A stretch of DNA of 64,000 nt from Euonymus europaeus (Eukaryota; Streptophyta; Magnoliopsida; Celastrales; Celastraceae), in contig OY756958.1 of the NCBI GenBank assembly GCA_963580455.1, positions 14,396,501 to 14,460,500 on the forward strand, in the 5' to 3' direction. Position numbers and translations under genes: made by a program. Shown one piece after another: positions 11,495-24,454 of this stretch. Positions within the stretch are counted from its first letter, which is position 1, and the number at the start of each line of letters is the position of its first letter. The notes beneath the pieces were generated by a model that ran no database searches, was not told the DNA's origin, and saw only the letters and a list, made by a program, of their open reading frames with translations.

Positions 11495-13734
11495 TCCAAA
11501 ACCTAAACTATCAATAAGAAATGGGCAAAACCGTTAAAAACTTCTCCATAGTGAGAGTTGAGCAATTCCTGACCGTAAAAGTTGCTCGGTGTACACTTTT
11601 TATTGTTCTTCTATGTCAAATTTTACGAGTATAAGCTTCCTAGATTATTTCGATTCCAAAACACCAACATTCTATGACAAATGGACAAAACCGTTTAAAG
11701 CTCCTCCATAGAGAGAGTTGTGCAACTTCGGACTATCAAAGTTCCTCTGTGTACACTTTTTATTGTTTTTCTATGTCAAATTTTACGACTATAAGCTTCC
11801 TAGATTATTTCGATGCCAAAACTCCAACTTTCAATAACAAATGGACAAAATCGTTTAAAGCTCCTCCATAGAGTGAGTTGTGCAACTTCGGACCATCAAA
11901 GTTGCTCGGTGTACACGTTTTATTGTTCTTCTATGTCAAATTTTACGAGTATAAGCTTCCTAGATTATTTCGATTCCAAAACCCCAACTTTCTATGACAA
12001 ATGGACAAAAACGTTAAAAGCTCCTCCATAGAGAGAGTTGTGCATCTTCGCACTATTAAAGTTGCTCGTTGTACACTTTTTATTGTTCTTCTATGTCAAA
12101 TTTTATGACTATAAGCATCCTAGATTATTTCGAAGCCAGAACCCCAACTTTCTATGACAAATGGACAAAACCGCTTAAAGCTCTTTGACAGAGAGAGTTG
12201 AGCAACTTCGGACTATCAAAGTTGCTCGATGTACACTTTTTGTTGTTCTTCTATGTCAAATTTTACGAGTATATGCTTGCTGGATTATTTTGATGCCAAA
12301 ACCCCAACTATCAATAAGAAATGAGCAAAACCGTTAAAAGCTACTTCATAGTGAGAGTTGAGCAATTTCGGACCATCAAAGTTGCTCATTCTACACTTTT
12401 TATTGTTCTTCTACGTCAAATTTTACGAGTATAAGTTTCCCATATTATTTCGATGCGAAAACCCCAACTTTCTATGATAAAAGGACAAAACCGTTTAAAG
12501 CTCCTCCATAGAGTGAGTTGAGCAACTTCGGACTGTCAAAGTTGCTCGGTATACACTTTTTATTGTTCTTCTATGTCAAATTTTATGAGTATATGCTTGC
12601 TGGATTATTTTGATTCCAAAACCTAAACTATCAATAAGAAATGGGCAAAACCGTTAAAAACTTCTCCATAGTGAGAGTTGAGCAATTCCGGACCGTAAAA
12701 GTTGCTCGGTGTACACTTTTTATTGTTCTTCTATGTCAAATTTTACGAGTATAAGCTTCCTAGATTATTTCGATTCCAAAACACCAACATTCTATGACAA
12801 ATGGACAAAACCGTTTAAAGCTCCTCCATAGAGAGAGTTGTGCAACTTCGGACTATCAAAGTTCCTCTGTGTACACTTTTTATTGTTTTTCTATGTCAAA
12901 TTTTACGACTATAAGCTTCCTAGATTATTTCGATGCCAAAACTCCAACTTTCAATAACAAATGGACAAAACCGTTTAAAGCTCCTTCATAGAGTGAGGTG
13001 TGCAACTTCGGACTATCAAAGTTGCTCTGTGTACACGTTTTATTGTTCTTCTATGTCAAATTTTACGAGTATAAGCTTCCTAGATTATTTCGATTCCAAA
13101 ACCCAAACTTTCTATGACAAATGGACAAAAACGTTAAAAGCTCCTCCATAGAGAGAGTTGTGCATCTTCGCACTATTAAAGTTGCTCGGTGTACACTTTT
13201 TATTGTTCTTCTATGTCAAATTTTACGACTATAAGCATCCTAGATTATTTCGAAGCCAGAACCCCAACTTTCTATGACAAATGGACAAAACCGTTTAAAG
13301 CTCTTCCACAGAGAGAGTTGTGCAACTTCGGACTATCAAAGTTGCTCGGTGTACACTTTTTGTTGTTCTTCTATGTCAAATTTTACGAGTATATGCTTGC
13401 TGGATTATTTTGATGCCAAAACCCCAACTATCAATAAGAAATGAGCAAAACCGTTAAAAGCTATTTCATAGTGAGAGTTGAGCAATTTCGGACCATCAAA
13501 GTTGCTCATTGTACACTTTTTATTATTCTTCTACGTCAAATTTTACGAGTATAAGTTTCCCAGATTATTTCGATGACAAAACACCAACTTTCTATGATAA
13601 AAGGACAAAACCGTTTAAAGCTCCTCCATAGAGTGAGTTGAGCAACTTCGGACTAACAAAGTTGCTCGATATACACTTTTTATTGTTCTTCTATGTCAAA
13701 TTTTACGAGAATAAGCTTCCTAGATTATTTCGAT
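11495..13734 (+). repeat. 1120-bp tandem duplication (7 monomers)
   Basis: Monomers from 11495 recur 1120 bp later from 12615, in the same order. They are the ACCTAAAC S-form, the monomer with ACACCAACATTCTATGAC, the one with ACTCCAACTTTCAATAAC, a CCCCAAC monomer, a GAAGCCAGAACC monomer and the S monomer at 12295/13415. The last repeat position differs: 12615 is an S-form while 13735 is a T-form. Shared odd variants include GTTCCTCTGTGTAC and TGCATCTTCGCACTATTAAAG. Confidence 0.8.
12295..12454 (+). repeat. Diverged monomer family 'S' (CTATCAATAAGAAATG)
   Basis: This is a representative of a distinct subfamily. It carries AACTATCAATAAGAAATGAG in place of AACTTTCTATGACAAATGG, then AAAAGCTACTTCATAGTGAG, TTGAGCAATTTCGGACCATC and GTTGCTCATT. 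It is preceded by ATGCTTGCTGGATTATTTTG. Other copies start at about 10695, 13415, 15495, 16455, 17415, 19014, 20774 and 63106. A sister form with ACCTAAACTATCAATAAG and GTTAAAAACTTCTCCATAG starts at about 11495, 12615, 18215, 19334, 19974, 21094, 23331, 28286, 37710 and 42024. A third form with ACTAGCAATAAAAATGAG (or AGCAGAAAAAATGAG) starts at 9736, 58160, 59115, 60231 and 61347. It is still alignable to the consensus over its full length. Confidence 0.85.
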
Positions 13735-15014
13735 GTGAAAACACCAACTTTACAAGACAAATGGACAAAACCGTTAAAATCTCCTCAATAGAGAGAGTTG
13801 AGCAACTTCTAATCATCAAAGTCGCTCGGTGTACACTTTTTATTGTTCTTCTATGTCAAATTTTATGAATAAATGCTTTGTGGATTATTTTGATGCCAAA
13901 ACACGAACTTTCTATGACAAATGGACAAAAACATTAAAAGCTCCTCCATAGAGAGTATTGTGCAACTTCGGACTATCAAAATTGTTCGGTGTACACTTTT
14001 TATTGTTATTCTATGTCAAATTTTACGAGTATAAGCTTCCTAGATTATTTCGATGCCAAAACCCCAACTTTATATGTCAAATGGACAAAACCGTTTAAAG
14101 CTCCCCCATCGAGTGAGTTGAGCAACTTCGGACTATCAAAGTTACTCGGTGTACACTTTTTATTGTTCTTCTATGTCAAATTTTACGAGTATATGCTTGC
14201 TGGATTATTTTGATTCCAAAACCTAAACTATCAATAAGAAACGGGCAAAACCGTTAAAAGCTATTTCATAGTGAGAGTTGAGCAATTTCGGACCGTCAAA
14301 GTTGCTCATTGTACACTTTTTATTATTCTTCTACGTCAAATTTTACGAGTATAAGTTTCCCAGATTATTTCGATGACAAAACCCCAACTTTCTATGATAA
14401 AAGGACAAAACCGTTTAAAGCTCCTCCATAGAGTGAGTTGAGCAACTTCGGACTAACAAAGTTGCTCGATATACACTTTTTATTGTTCTTCTATGTCAAC
14501 TTTTACGAGAATAAGCTTCCTAGATTATTTCGATGTGAAAACACCAACTTTACAAGACAAATGGACAAAACCGTTAAAATCTCCTCAATAGAGAGAGTTG
14601 AGCAACTTCTAATCATCAAAGTCGCTCGGTGTACACTTTTTATTGTTCTTCTATGTCAAATTTTATGAATAAATGCTTTGTGGATTATTTTGATGCCAAA
14701 ACACGAACTTTCTATGACAAATGGACAAAAACATTAAAAGCTCCTCCATAGAGAGTATTGTGCAACTTCGGACTATCAAAATTGTTCGGTGTACACTTTT
14801 TATTGTTATTCTATGTCAAATTTTACGAGTATAAGCTTCCTAGATTATTTCGATGCCAAAACCCCAACTTTATATGTCAAATGGACAAAACCGTTTAAAG
14901 CTCCCCCATCGAGTGAGTTGAGCAACTTCGGACTATCAAAGTTACTCGGTGTACACTTTTTATTGTTATTCTATGTCAAATTTTACGAGTATAAGCTTCC
15001 TAGATTATTTTGAT
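13415..15014 (+). repeat. 800-bp tandem duplication (5 monomers)
   Basis: Copies are 13415-14214 and 14215-15014. The S, GACAAAAC, T, ACACGAAC and TATATGTCAAATGG monomers follow in the same order 800 bp apart, with shared private variants such as AGCTATTTCATAG, GGACTAACAAAG, TTATGAATAAATGC and AAATTGTTCGG. The monomer at 14215 begins as the ACCTAAAC form and continues with the AGCTATTTCATAG variant of the first copy. It therefore looks like the crossover monomer. Confidence 0.85.
13735..13894 (+). repeat. Diverged monomer family 'T' (GTGAAAACACC, TACAAGACAAATGG)
   Basis: This is a representative of a second diverged subfamily. It has GATGTGAAAACACCAAC, TTTACAAGACAAATGG, AAAATCTCCTCAATAGAGAG and CAACTTCTAATCATC, followed by AAAGTCGCTCGG. 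The right arm of the internal dyad is broken by the T to C change in AAGTCGCTC. Other copies begin near 10055, 11015, 14535, 15815, 17735, 21416, 61666 and 63426. The copies at 10055 and 61666 share ACAAATGTTCAAAAACG, a private variant linking loci 51.6 kb apart. Confidence 0.85.
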
Positions 15015-16774
15015 GCCAAAACCCGAACTTTCTATGACAAATGGACAAAAACATTAAAAGCTCCTCCATAGAGAGTATTGTGCAACTTCGGACTATCAAA
15101 ATTGCTCGGTGTACACTTTTTATTATTATTCTATGTCAAATTTTACGAGTATAAGCTTCCTAGATTATTTCGATGCCAAAACCCCAACTTTTTATGTCAA
15201 ATGGACAAAACCGTTTAAAGCTCCCCCATCGAGTGAGTTGAGCAACTTCGGACTATCAAAGTTGCTCGGTGTACACTTTTTATTGTTCTTCTATGTCAAA
15301 TTTTACGACTATAAGCATCCTAGGTTATTTCGAAGCCAGAACCCCAACTTTCTATGACAAATGGACAAAACCGTTTAAAGCTCCTCCACAGAGAGAGTTG
15401 TGCAACTTCGGACTATCAAAGTTGCTCGGTGTACACTTTTTGTTGTTCTTCTATGTCAACTTTTACGAGTATATGCTTGCTGGATTATTTTGATGCCAAA
15501 ACCCCAACTATCAATAAGAAATGAGCAAAACCGTTAAAAGCTACTTCATAGTGAGAGTTCAGCAATTTCGGACCATCAAAGTTGCTCATTCTACACTTTT
15601 TATTGTTCTTCTACGTCAAATTTTACGAGTATAAGTTTCCCAGATTATTTCGATGCCAAAACCCCAACTTTCTATGATAAAAGGACAAAACCGTTTAAAG
15701 CTCCTCCATAGAGTGAGTTGAGCAACTTCGGACTATCAAAGTTGCTCGATATACACTTTATATTGTTCTTTTATGTCAAATTTTACGAGAATAAGCTTCC
15801 TAGATTATTTCGATGTGAAAACACCAACTTTACAAGACAAATGGACAAAACCGTTAAAATCTCCTCAATAGAGAGAGTTGAGCAACTTCTAATCATCAAA
15901 GTCGCTCGGTGTACACTTTTTATTGTTCTTCTATGTCAAATTTTACGAATATATGCTTTGTGGATTATTTTGATGCCAAAACCCGAACTTTCTATGACAA
16001 ATGGACAAAAACATTAAAAGCTCCTCCATAGAGAGTATTGTGCAACTTCGGACTATCAAAATTGCTCGGTGTACACTTTTTATTATTATTCTATGTCAAA
16101 TTTTACGAGTATAAGCTTCCTAGATTATTTCGATGCCAAAACCCCAACTTTTTATGTCAAATGGACAAAACCGTTTAAAGCTCCCCCATCGAGTGAGTTG
16201 AGCAACTTCGGACTATCAAAGTTGCTCGGTGTACACTTTTTATTGTTCTTCTATGTCAAATTTTATGACTATAAGCATCCTAGATTATTTTGAAGCCAGA
16301 ACCCCAACTTTCTATGACAAATGGACAAAACCGTTTAAAGCTCCTCCACAGAGAGAGTTGTGCAACTTCGGACTATCAAAGTTGCTCGGTGTACACTTTT
16401 TGTTGTTCTTCTATGTCAACTTTTACGAGTATATGCTTGCTGGATTATTTTGATGCCAAAACCCCAACTATCAATAAGAAATGAGCAAAACCGTTAAAAG
16501 CTACTTCATAGTGAGAGTTCAGCAATTTCGGACCGTCAAAGTTGCTCATTCTACACTTTTTATTGTTCTTCTACGTCAAATTTTACGAGTATAAGTTTCC
16601 CAGATTATTTTGATGCCAAAACCCCAACTTTCTATGATAAAAGGACAAAACCGTTTAAAGCTCCTCCATAGAGTGAGTTGACCAACTTCGGACTATCAAA
16701 GTTGCTCGGTGTACACTTTTTATTGTTCTTCTATGTCAAATTTTACGAGTATAAGCTTCCTAGATTATTTCGAT
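15015..16774 (+). repeat. 960-bp tandem duplication (6 monomers), second copy shortened
   Basis: The unit 15015-15974 is repeated from 15975. Shared markers are TTTTTATTATTATTC, TTTTTATGTCAAATGG, CTATGTCAACTTTTACGAG and AGAGTTCAGCAATTTCGG. Where the first copy has a T-family monomer at 15815, the second has the ACACCAACATTC monomer at 16775, so the second copy ends about 800 bp in. Beyond it, 16775-18374 matches 12775-14374 at an offset of exactly 4000 bp (25 monomers). Confidence 0.8.
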
Positions 16775-18534
16775 TCCAAAACACCAACATTCTATGACAA
16801 ATGGACAAAACCGTTTAAAGCTCCTCCATAGAGAGAGTTGTGCAACTTCGGACTATCAAAGTTCCTCTGTGTACACTTTTTATTGTTTTTCTATGTCAAA
16901 TTTTACGACTATAAGCTTCCTAGATTATTTCGATGCCAAAACTCCAACTTTCAATAACAAATGGACAAAACCGTTTAAAGCTCCTCCATAGAGTGAGTTG
17001 TGCAACTTCGGACTATCAAAGTTGCTCTGTGTACACGTTTTAGTGTTCTTCTATGTCAAATTTTACGAGTATAAGCTTCCTAGATTATTTCGATTCCAAA
17101 ACCCCAACTTTCTATGACAAATAGACAAAAACGTTAAAAGCTCCTCCATAGAGAGAGTTGTGCATCTTCGCACTATTAAAGTTGCTCGGTATATACTTTT
17201 TATTGTTCTTCTATGTCAAATTTTACGACTATAAGCATCCTAGATTATTTCGAAGCCAGAACCCGAACTTTCTATGACAAATGGACAAAACCGTTTAAAG
17301 CTCCTCCACAGAGAGAGTTGTGCAACTTCGGACTATCAAAATTGCTCGGTGTACACTTTTTGTTGTTCTTTTATGTCAAATTTTACGAGTATATGCTTGC
17401 TGGATTATTTTGATGCCAAAACCCCAACTATCAATAGGAAATGAGCAAAACCGTTAAAAGCTACTTCATAGTGAGAGTTGAGCAATTTCGGACCATCAAA
17501 GTTGCTCATTGTACACTTTTTATTGTTCTTCTACGTCAAATTTTACGAGTATAAGTTTCCCAGATTATTTCGATGCCAAAACCCCAACTTTCTATGATAA
17601 AAGGACAAAACCGTTTAAAGCTCCTCCATAGAGTGAGTTGAGCAACTTCGGACTATCAAAGTTGCTCGATATACACCTTTTATTGTTCTTCTATGTCAAA
17701 TTTTACGAGAATAAGCTTCCTAGATTATTTCGATGTGAAAACACCAACTTTACAAGACAAATGGACAAAACCGTTAAAATCTCCTCAATAGAGAGAGTTG
17801 AGCAACTTCTAATCATCAAAGTCGCTCGGTGTACACTTTTTATTGTTCTTCTATGTCAAATTTTATGAATAAATGCTTTGTGGATTATTTTGATGCCAAA
17901 ACACGAACTTTCTATGACAAATGGACAAAAACATTAAAAGCTCCTCCATAGAGAGTATTGTGCAACTTCGGACTATCAAAATTGCTCGGTGTACACTTTT
18001 TATTGTTATTCTATGTCAAATTTTACGACTATAAGCTTCCTAGATTATTTCGATGCCAAAACCCCAACTTTATATGTCAAATGGACAAAACCGTTTAAAG
18101 CTCCCCCATCGAGTGAGTTGAGCAACTTCGGACTATCAAAGTTACTCGGTATACACTTTTTATTGTTCTTCTATGTCAAATTTTACGAGTATATGCTTGC
18201 TGGATTATTTTGATTCCAAAACCTAAACTATCAATAAGAAATGGGCAAAACCGTTAAAAACTTCTCCATAGTGAGAGTTGAGCAATTCCGGACCGTAAAA
18301 GTTGCTCGATGTACACTTTTTATTGTTCTTCTATGTCAAATTTTACGAGTATAAGCTTCCTAGATTATTTCGATTCCAAAACACCAACATTCTATGACAA
18401 ATGGACAAAACCGTTTAAAGCTCCTCCAAAGAGAGAGTTGTGCAACTTCGGACTATCAAAGTTCCTCTGTGTACACTTTTTATTGTTTTTCTATGTCAAA
18501 TTTTACGACTATAAGCTTCCTAGATTATTTCGAT

Positions 18535-21500
18535 GCCAAAACCCAACTTTCTATGACAAATGGACAAAACCGTTTAAAGCTCCTCCATAGAGTGAGTTGT
18601 GCAACTTCGGACTATCAAAGTTGCTCTGTGTACACGTTTTATTGTTCTTCTATGTCAAATTTTACGAGTATAAGCTTCCTAGATTATTTCGATTCCAAAA
18701 CCCCAACTTTCTATGACAAATAGACAAAAACGTTAAAAGCTCCTCCATAGAGAGAGTTGTGCATCTTCGCACTATTAAAGTTGCTCGGTGTATACTTTTT
18801 ATTGTTCTTCTATGTCAAATTTTACGACTATGAGCATCCTAGATTATTTCGAAGCCAGAACCCGAACTTTCTATGACAAATGGACAAAACCGTTTAAAGC
18901 TCCTCCACAGAGAGAGTTGTGCAACTTCGGACTATCAAAGTTGCTCGGTGTACACTTTTTGTTGTTCTTTTATGTCAAATTTTACGAGTATATGCTTGCT
19001 GGATTATTTTGATGCCAAAACCCCAACTATCAATAAGAAATGAGCAAAACCGTTAAAAGCTACTTCATAGTGAGAGTTGAGCAATTTCGGACCATCAAAG
19101 TTGCTCATTGTACACTTTTTATTGTTCTTCTACGTCAAATTTTACGAGTATAAGCTTCCTAGATTATTTCGATGCCAAAACCCCAACTTTTTATGTCAAA
19201 TGGACAAAACCATTTAAAGCTCCCCCATCGAGTGAGTTGAGCAACTTCGGACTATCAAAGTTACTCGGTGTACACTTTTTATTGTTCTTCTATGTCAAAT
19301 ATTACGAGTATATGCTTGCTGGATTATTTTGATTCCAAAACCTAAACTATCAATAAGAAATGGGCAAAACCATAAAAAACTTCTCCATAGTGAGAGTTGA
19401 GCAATTCCGGACCGTAAAAGTTGCTCGGTGTACACTTTTTATTGTTCTTCTATGTCAAATTTTACGAGTATAAGCTTCCTAGATTATTTCGATTCCAAAA
19501 CACCAACATTCTATGACAAATGGACAAAACCGTTTAAAGCTCCTCCATAGAGAGAGTTGTGCAACTTCGGACTATCAAAGTTCCTCTGTGTACACCTTTT
19601 ATTGTTCTTCTATGTCAAATTTTACGAATATATGCTTTGTGGATTATTTTGATGCCAAAACCCGAACTTTCTATGACAAATGGACAAAAACATTAAAAGC
19701 TCCTCCATAGAAAGTATTGTGCAACTTCGGACTATCAAAATTGCCCGGTGTACACTTTTTATTGTTCTTCTATGTCAAATTTTACGACTATAAGATTCCT
19801 AGATTATTTCGATGCCAAAACCCCAACTTTCTATGACAAACGGACAAAACCGTTTAAAGCTCCTCCATAGAGAGAGTTGTGCAACTTCGGACCATCAAAG
19901 TTGCTCGGTGTACACTTTTTATTGTTCTTCTATGTCAAATTTTACGAGTATATGCTTGCTGGATTATTTTGATTCCAAAACCTAAACTATCAATAAGAAA
20001 TGGGTAAAACCGTTAAAAACTTCTCCATAGTGAGAGTTGAGCAATTCCGGACCGTAAAAGTTGCTCGGTGTACACTTTTTATTGTTCTTCTATGTCAAAT
20101 TTTACGAGTATAAGCTTCCTAGATTATTTCGATTCCAAAACACCAACATTCTATGACAAATGGACAAAACCGTTTAAAGCTCCTCCATAGAGAGAGTTGT
20201 GCAACTTCGGACTATCAAAGTTCCTCTGTGTACATTTTTTATTGTTTTTCTATGTCAAATTTTACGACTATAAGCTTCCTAGATTATTTCGATGCCAAAA
20301 CTCCAACTTTCAATAACAAATGGACAAAACCGTTTAAAGCTCCTCCATAGAGTGAGTTGTGCAACTTCGGACTATCAAAGTTGCTCGGTGTACACGTTTT
20401 ATTGTTCTTCTATGTCAAATTTTACGAGTATAAGCTTCCTAGATTATTTCGATTCCAAAACCCCAACTTTCTATGACAAATGGACAAAAACGTTAAAAGC
20501 TCCTCCATAGAGAGAGTTGTGCATCTTCGCACTATTAAAGTTGCTCGGTGTACACTTTTTATTGTTCTTCTATGTCAAATTTTACGACTATAGGCATCCT
20601 AGATTATTTCGAAGCCAGAACCCCAACTTTCTATGACAAATGGACAAAACCGTTTAAAGCTCCTCCACAGAGAGAGTTGTGCAACTTCGGACTATCAACG
20701 TTGCTCGGTGTACACTTTTTGTTGTTCTTCTATGTCAACTTTTACGAGTATATGCTTGCTGGATTATTTTGATGCCAAAACCCCAACTATCAATAAGAAA
20801 TGAGCAAAACCGTTAAAAGCTACTTCATAGTGAGAGTTCAGCAATTTCGGACCATTAAAGTTGCTCATTCTACGCTTTTTATTGTTCTTCTACGTCAAAT
20901 TTTACGAGTATAAGTTTCCCAGATTATTTCGATGCCAAAACCCCAACTTTCTATGATAAAAGGACAAAACCGTTTAAAGCTCCTCCATAGAGTGAGTTGA
21001 CCAACTTCGGACTATCAAAGTTGCTCGGTATACACTTTTTATTGTTCTTCTATGTCAAATTTTACGAGTATATGCTTGCTGGATTATTTTGATTCCAAAA
21101 CCTAAACTATCAATAAGAAATGGGCAAAACCGTAAAAAACTTTTCCATAGTGAGAGTTGATCAATTTCGGACCGTAAAAGTTGCTCGGTGTACACTTTTT
21201 ATTGTTCTTCTATGTCAAATTTTACGAGTATAAGCTTCCCAGATTATTTCGATGCCAAAACCCCAACTTTCTATGATAAAAGGACAAAACCGTTTAAAGC
21301 TCCTCCATAGAGTGAGTTGAGCAACTTCGGACTATCAAAGTTGCTCGATATACACTTTTTATTGTTCTTCTATGTCAAATTTTACGAGAATAAGCTTCCT
21401 AGATTATTTCGATGTGAAAACACCAACTTTACAAGACAAATGGACAAAACCGTTAAAATCTCCTCAATAGAGAGAGTTGAGCAACTTCTAATCATCAAAG

Positions 21501-22062
21501 TCGCTCGGTGTACACTTTTTATTGTTCTTCTATGTCAAATTTTACGAATATATGCTTTGTGGATTATTTTGATGCCAAAACCCGAACTTTCTATGACAAA
21601 TGGACAAAAACATTAAAAGCTCCTCCATAGAGAGTATTGTGCAACTTCGGACTATCAAAATTGCTCGGTGTACACTTTTTATTGTTATTCTATGTCAAAT
21701 TTTACGAGTATAAGCTTCCTAGATTATTTCGATGCCAAAACCCCAACTTTTTATGTCAAATGGACAAAACCGTTTTAAGCTCCCCCATCGAGTGAGTTGA
21801 GAAACTTCGGACTATCAAAGTTGCTCGGTGTACACTTTTTATTGTTCTTCTATGTCAAATTTTACGACTATAAGCATCCTAGATTATTTCGAAGCCAGAA
21901 CCCCAACTTTCTATGACAAATGGACAAAACCGTTTAAAGCTCCTCCACAGACAGAGTTGTGCAACTTCGGACTATCAAAGTTGCTCGGTGTAGACTTTTT
22001 ATTGTTCTTCTATATCAAATTTTACGAGTATAAGCATCCTAGATTATTTCGATGCCAAAACC
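18535..22062 (+). repeat. Domain II tail: reshuffled S, T and ACACCAACATTC monomers
   Basis: After the 159-bp monomer at 18535 the array stays at 160 bp until 22063. Monomers of the kinds seen in 11.5-18.5 kb recur in new combinations. The ACACCAACATTC monomer appears near 18375, 19494 and 20134, S-type monomers near 19014, 19334, 19974, 20774 and 21094, and a T-type near 21416. A block near 20134-20930 resembles 12775-13570. There are no genes and no unrelated sequence. Confidence 0.75.
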
Positions 22063-23921
22063 CGACTTTCTATAACAAATGGACAAAACCGTTTAAAGCT
22101 CCTCCACAGAGAGAGTTGTGCAACTTCGGACTATCAAAGTTGCTCGGTGTACACTTTTTATTGTTCTTCTATGTCAAATTTTACGAGTATAAGCTTCCTA
22201 GATTATTTCGATTTCAAAACCCCAACTTTCTATGACAAATGGACAAAAACGTTAAAAGCTCCTCCATAGAGAGAGTTGTGCAACTTCGGACTATCAAAGT
22301 TGCACGGTGTACACTTTTTATTGTTCTTCTATGTCAAATTTTACGACTATAAGCATCCTAGATTATTTCGAAGCCAGAACCCCAACTTTCTATAACAAAT
22401 GGACAAAAATATTTAAAGCTCCTCCACAGAGAGAGTTGTGCAACTTCGGACTACCAAAGTTGCTCGGTGTAGACTTTTTACTGTTCTTCTATGTCAAATT
22501 TTACGAGTATAAGCATCCTAGATTATTTCGATGCCAAAACCCAACTTTCTATGACAAATGAAAAAAAACTTTAAAAGCTCCTCCATAGAGAGAGTTGTGC
22601 AACTTCGGACTATCAAAGTTGCTCGGTGTAGACTTTTTATTGTTCTTCTATGTCAAATTTTACGAGTATAAGCATCCTAGATTATTTCGATGCCAAAACC
22701 CAACTTTCTATGACAAATGGACAAAAACGTTAAAAGCTCCTCCATAGAGAGAGTTCTGGAACTTCGGACTATCAAAGTTGCCCGGTGTACACGTTTTATT
22801 GTTCTTCTATGTCAAATTTTACGAGTATAAGCTTCCTAGACTATTTCGATGTGAAACCCTCAACTTTATATGACAAATGGACAAAACCGTTTAAAGCTCC
22901 CTCATCGAGTGAGTTGAGCAACTTCGGACTATCAAAGTTGCTCGGTGTACACTTTTTATTGTTCTTCTATGTCAAATTTTACGAGTATAAGCTTCCTGGA
23001 TTATTTCGATTCCAAAACCCCAACTTTCTATGACAAATGGACAAAACCGTTTAAAGCTACTCCATAGAGAGAGTTGTGCAACTTCGGACTATGAAAGTTG
23101 CTCGGTGTACACTTTTTATTGTTCTACTATGTCAAATTTTACGACTATAAGCTTCCTAGATTATTTCGATGCCAAAACCCCAACTTTCTATGACAAACGG
23201 ACAAAACCGTTTAAAGCTCCTCCATAGAGAGAGTTGTGCAACTTCGGACTATCAAAGTTGCTCGGTGTACACTTTTTATTGTTCTTCTATGTCAAATTTT
23301 ACGACTATATGCTTGCTGGATTATTTTGATTCCAAAACCTAAACTATCAATAAGAAATGGGCAAAACCGTTAAAAACTTCTCCATAGTGAGAGTTGAGCA
23401 ATTCCGGACCATAAAAGTTGCTCGGTGTACACTTTTTATTGTTCTTCTATGTCAAATTTTACGAGTATAAGCTTCCTAGATTATTTCGATTCCAAAACAC
23501 CAACATTCTATGACAAATGGACAAAACCGTTTAAAGCTCCTCCATAGAGAGAGTTGTGCAACTTCGGACTATCAAAGTTCCTCTGTGTACACTTTTTATT
23601 GTTTTTCTATGTCAAATTTTACGACTATAAGCTTCCTAGATTATTTCGATGCCAAAACTCCAACTTTCAATAACAAATGGACAAAACCGTTAAAAGCTCC
23701 TCCATAGAGTGAGTTGTGCAACTTCGGACTATCAAAGTTGCTCGGTGCACACGTTTTATTGTTCTTCTATGTCAAATTTTACGAGTATAAGCTTCCTAGA
23801 TTATTTCGATTCCAAAACACCAACATTCTATGACAAATGGACAAAACCGTTTAAAGCTCCTCCGTAGAGAGAGTTGTGCAACTTCGGACTATCAAAGTTC
23901 CTCTGTGTACACTTTTTATTG

Positions 23922-23940
23922 TTTTTCTTTTTTAAATTTT
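23922..23940 (+). repeat. T-rich monomer variant (TTTTTCTTTTTTAAATTTT)
   Basis: In seven monomers the usual TTCTTCTATGTCAAATTTT is replaced by TTTTTCTTTTTTAAATTTT. Positions are 23922, 26000, 28557, 37982, 40060, 42296 and 44374. The spacings 2078, 2557, 2078 and 2078 again, plus 4314 between the last two pairs, show that these are copies of one ancestral variant carried along by block duplications. The variant is useful as a tag for tracing array history. Confidence 0.95.
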
Positions 23941-24454
23941 ACGACTATAAGCTTCCTAGATTATTTCGATGCCAAAACTCCAACTTTCAATAACAAATGG
24001 ACAAAACCGTTTAAAGCTCCTCCATAGAGTGAGTTGTGCAACTTCGGACTATCAAAGTTGCTCGGTGTACACGTTTTATTGTTCTTCTATGTCAAATTTT
24101 ACCTGTATAAGCTTCCTAGATTATTTCGATTCCAAAACCCCAACTTTCTATGACAAATGGACAAAAACGTTAAAAGCTCCCCCATAGAGAGAGTTGTGCA
24201 TCTTCGGACTATTAAAGTTGCTCGGTGTACACTTTTTATTGTTCTTCTACGTCAAATTTTACGACTATAAGCATCCTAGATTATTTCGAAGCCAGAACCC
24301 CAACTTTCTATGACAAATGGACAAAATCATTTAAAGCTCCTCCACAGAGAGAGTTGTGCAACTTCGGACTATCAAAGTTACTCGGTGTACACGTTTTATT
24401 GTTCTTCTATGTCAAATTTTACGAGTATAAGCTTCCTAGATTATTTCGATTCCA

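Larger units (their letters stand above)
9895..18534 (+). repeat. 54 consecutive monomers in exact 160-bp register
   Basis: The phase point GCC (or its variant) falls at 9895 and again at 18535, a distance of 8640 bp, which is exactly 54 x 160. Points between, such as 10055, 10695, 11495, 12295, 13415, 14215, 15495, 16455, 17415 and 18215, all keep the register. The following monomer at 18535 is the first 159-bp form. In domains I and III-V, 159-bp monomers are frequent. Confidence 0.9.
9257..22062 (+). repeat. Array domain II: strict 160-bp register with diverged monomer families
   Basis: This domain mixes consensus-like monomers with two diverged families: one with CTATCAATAAGAAATG and TGCTTGCTGGATTATTTTGA, the other with GATGTGAAAACACC, TTTACAAGACAAATGG and TTCTAATCATCAAAGTCGC. 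TTGAGCAAC largely replaces TTGTGCAAC in parts. The first monomers (9257-9894) are a shortened version of the seven-monomer unit of 58-61 kb, including CTTGGGGTATCGAAATTGC, ATTTTCATTC and ACTAGCAATAAAAATGAGC. The composition differs clearly from domain I and from 30-36 kb. Confidence 0.85.
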
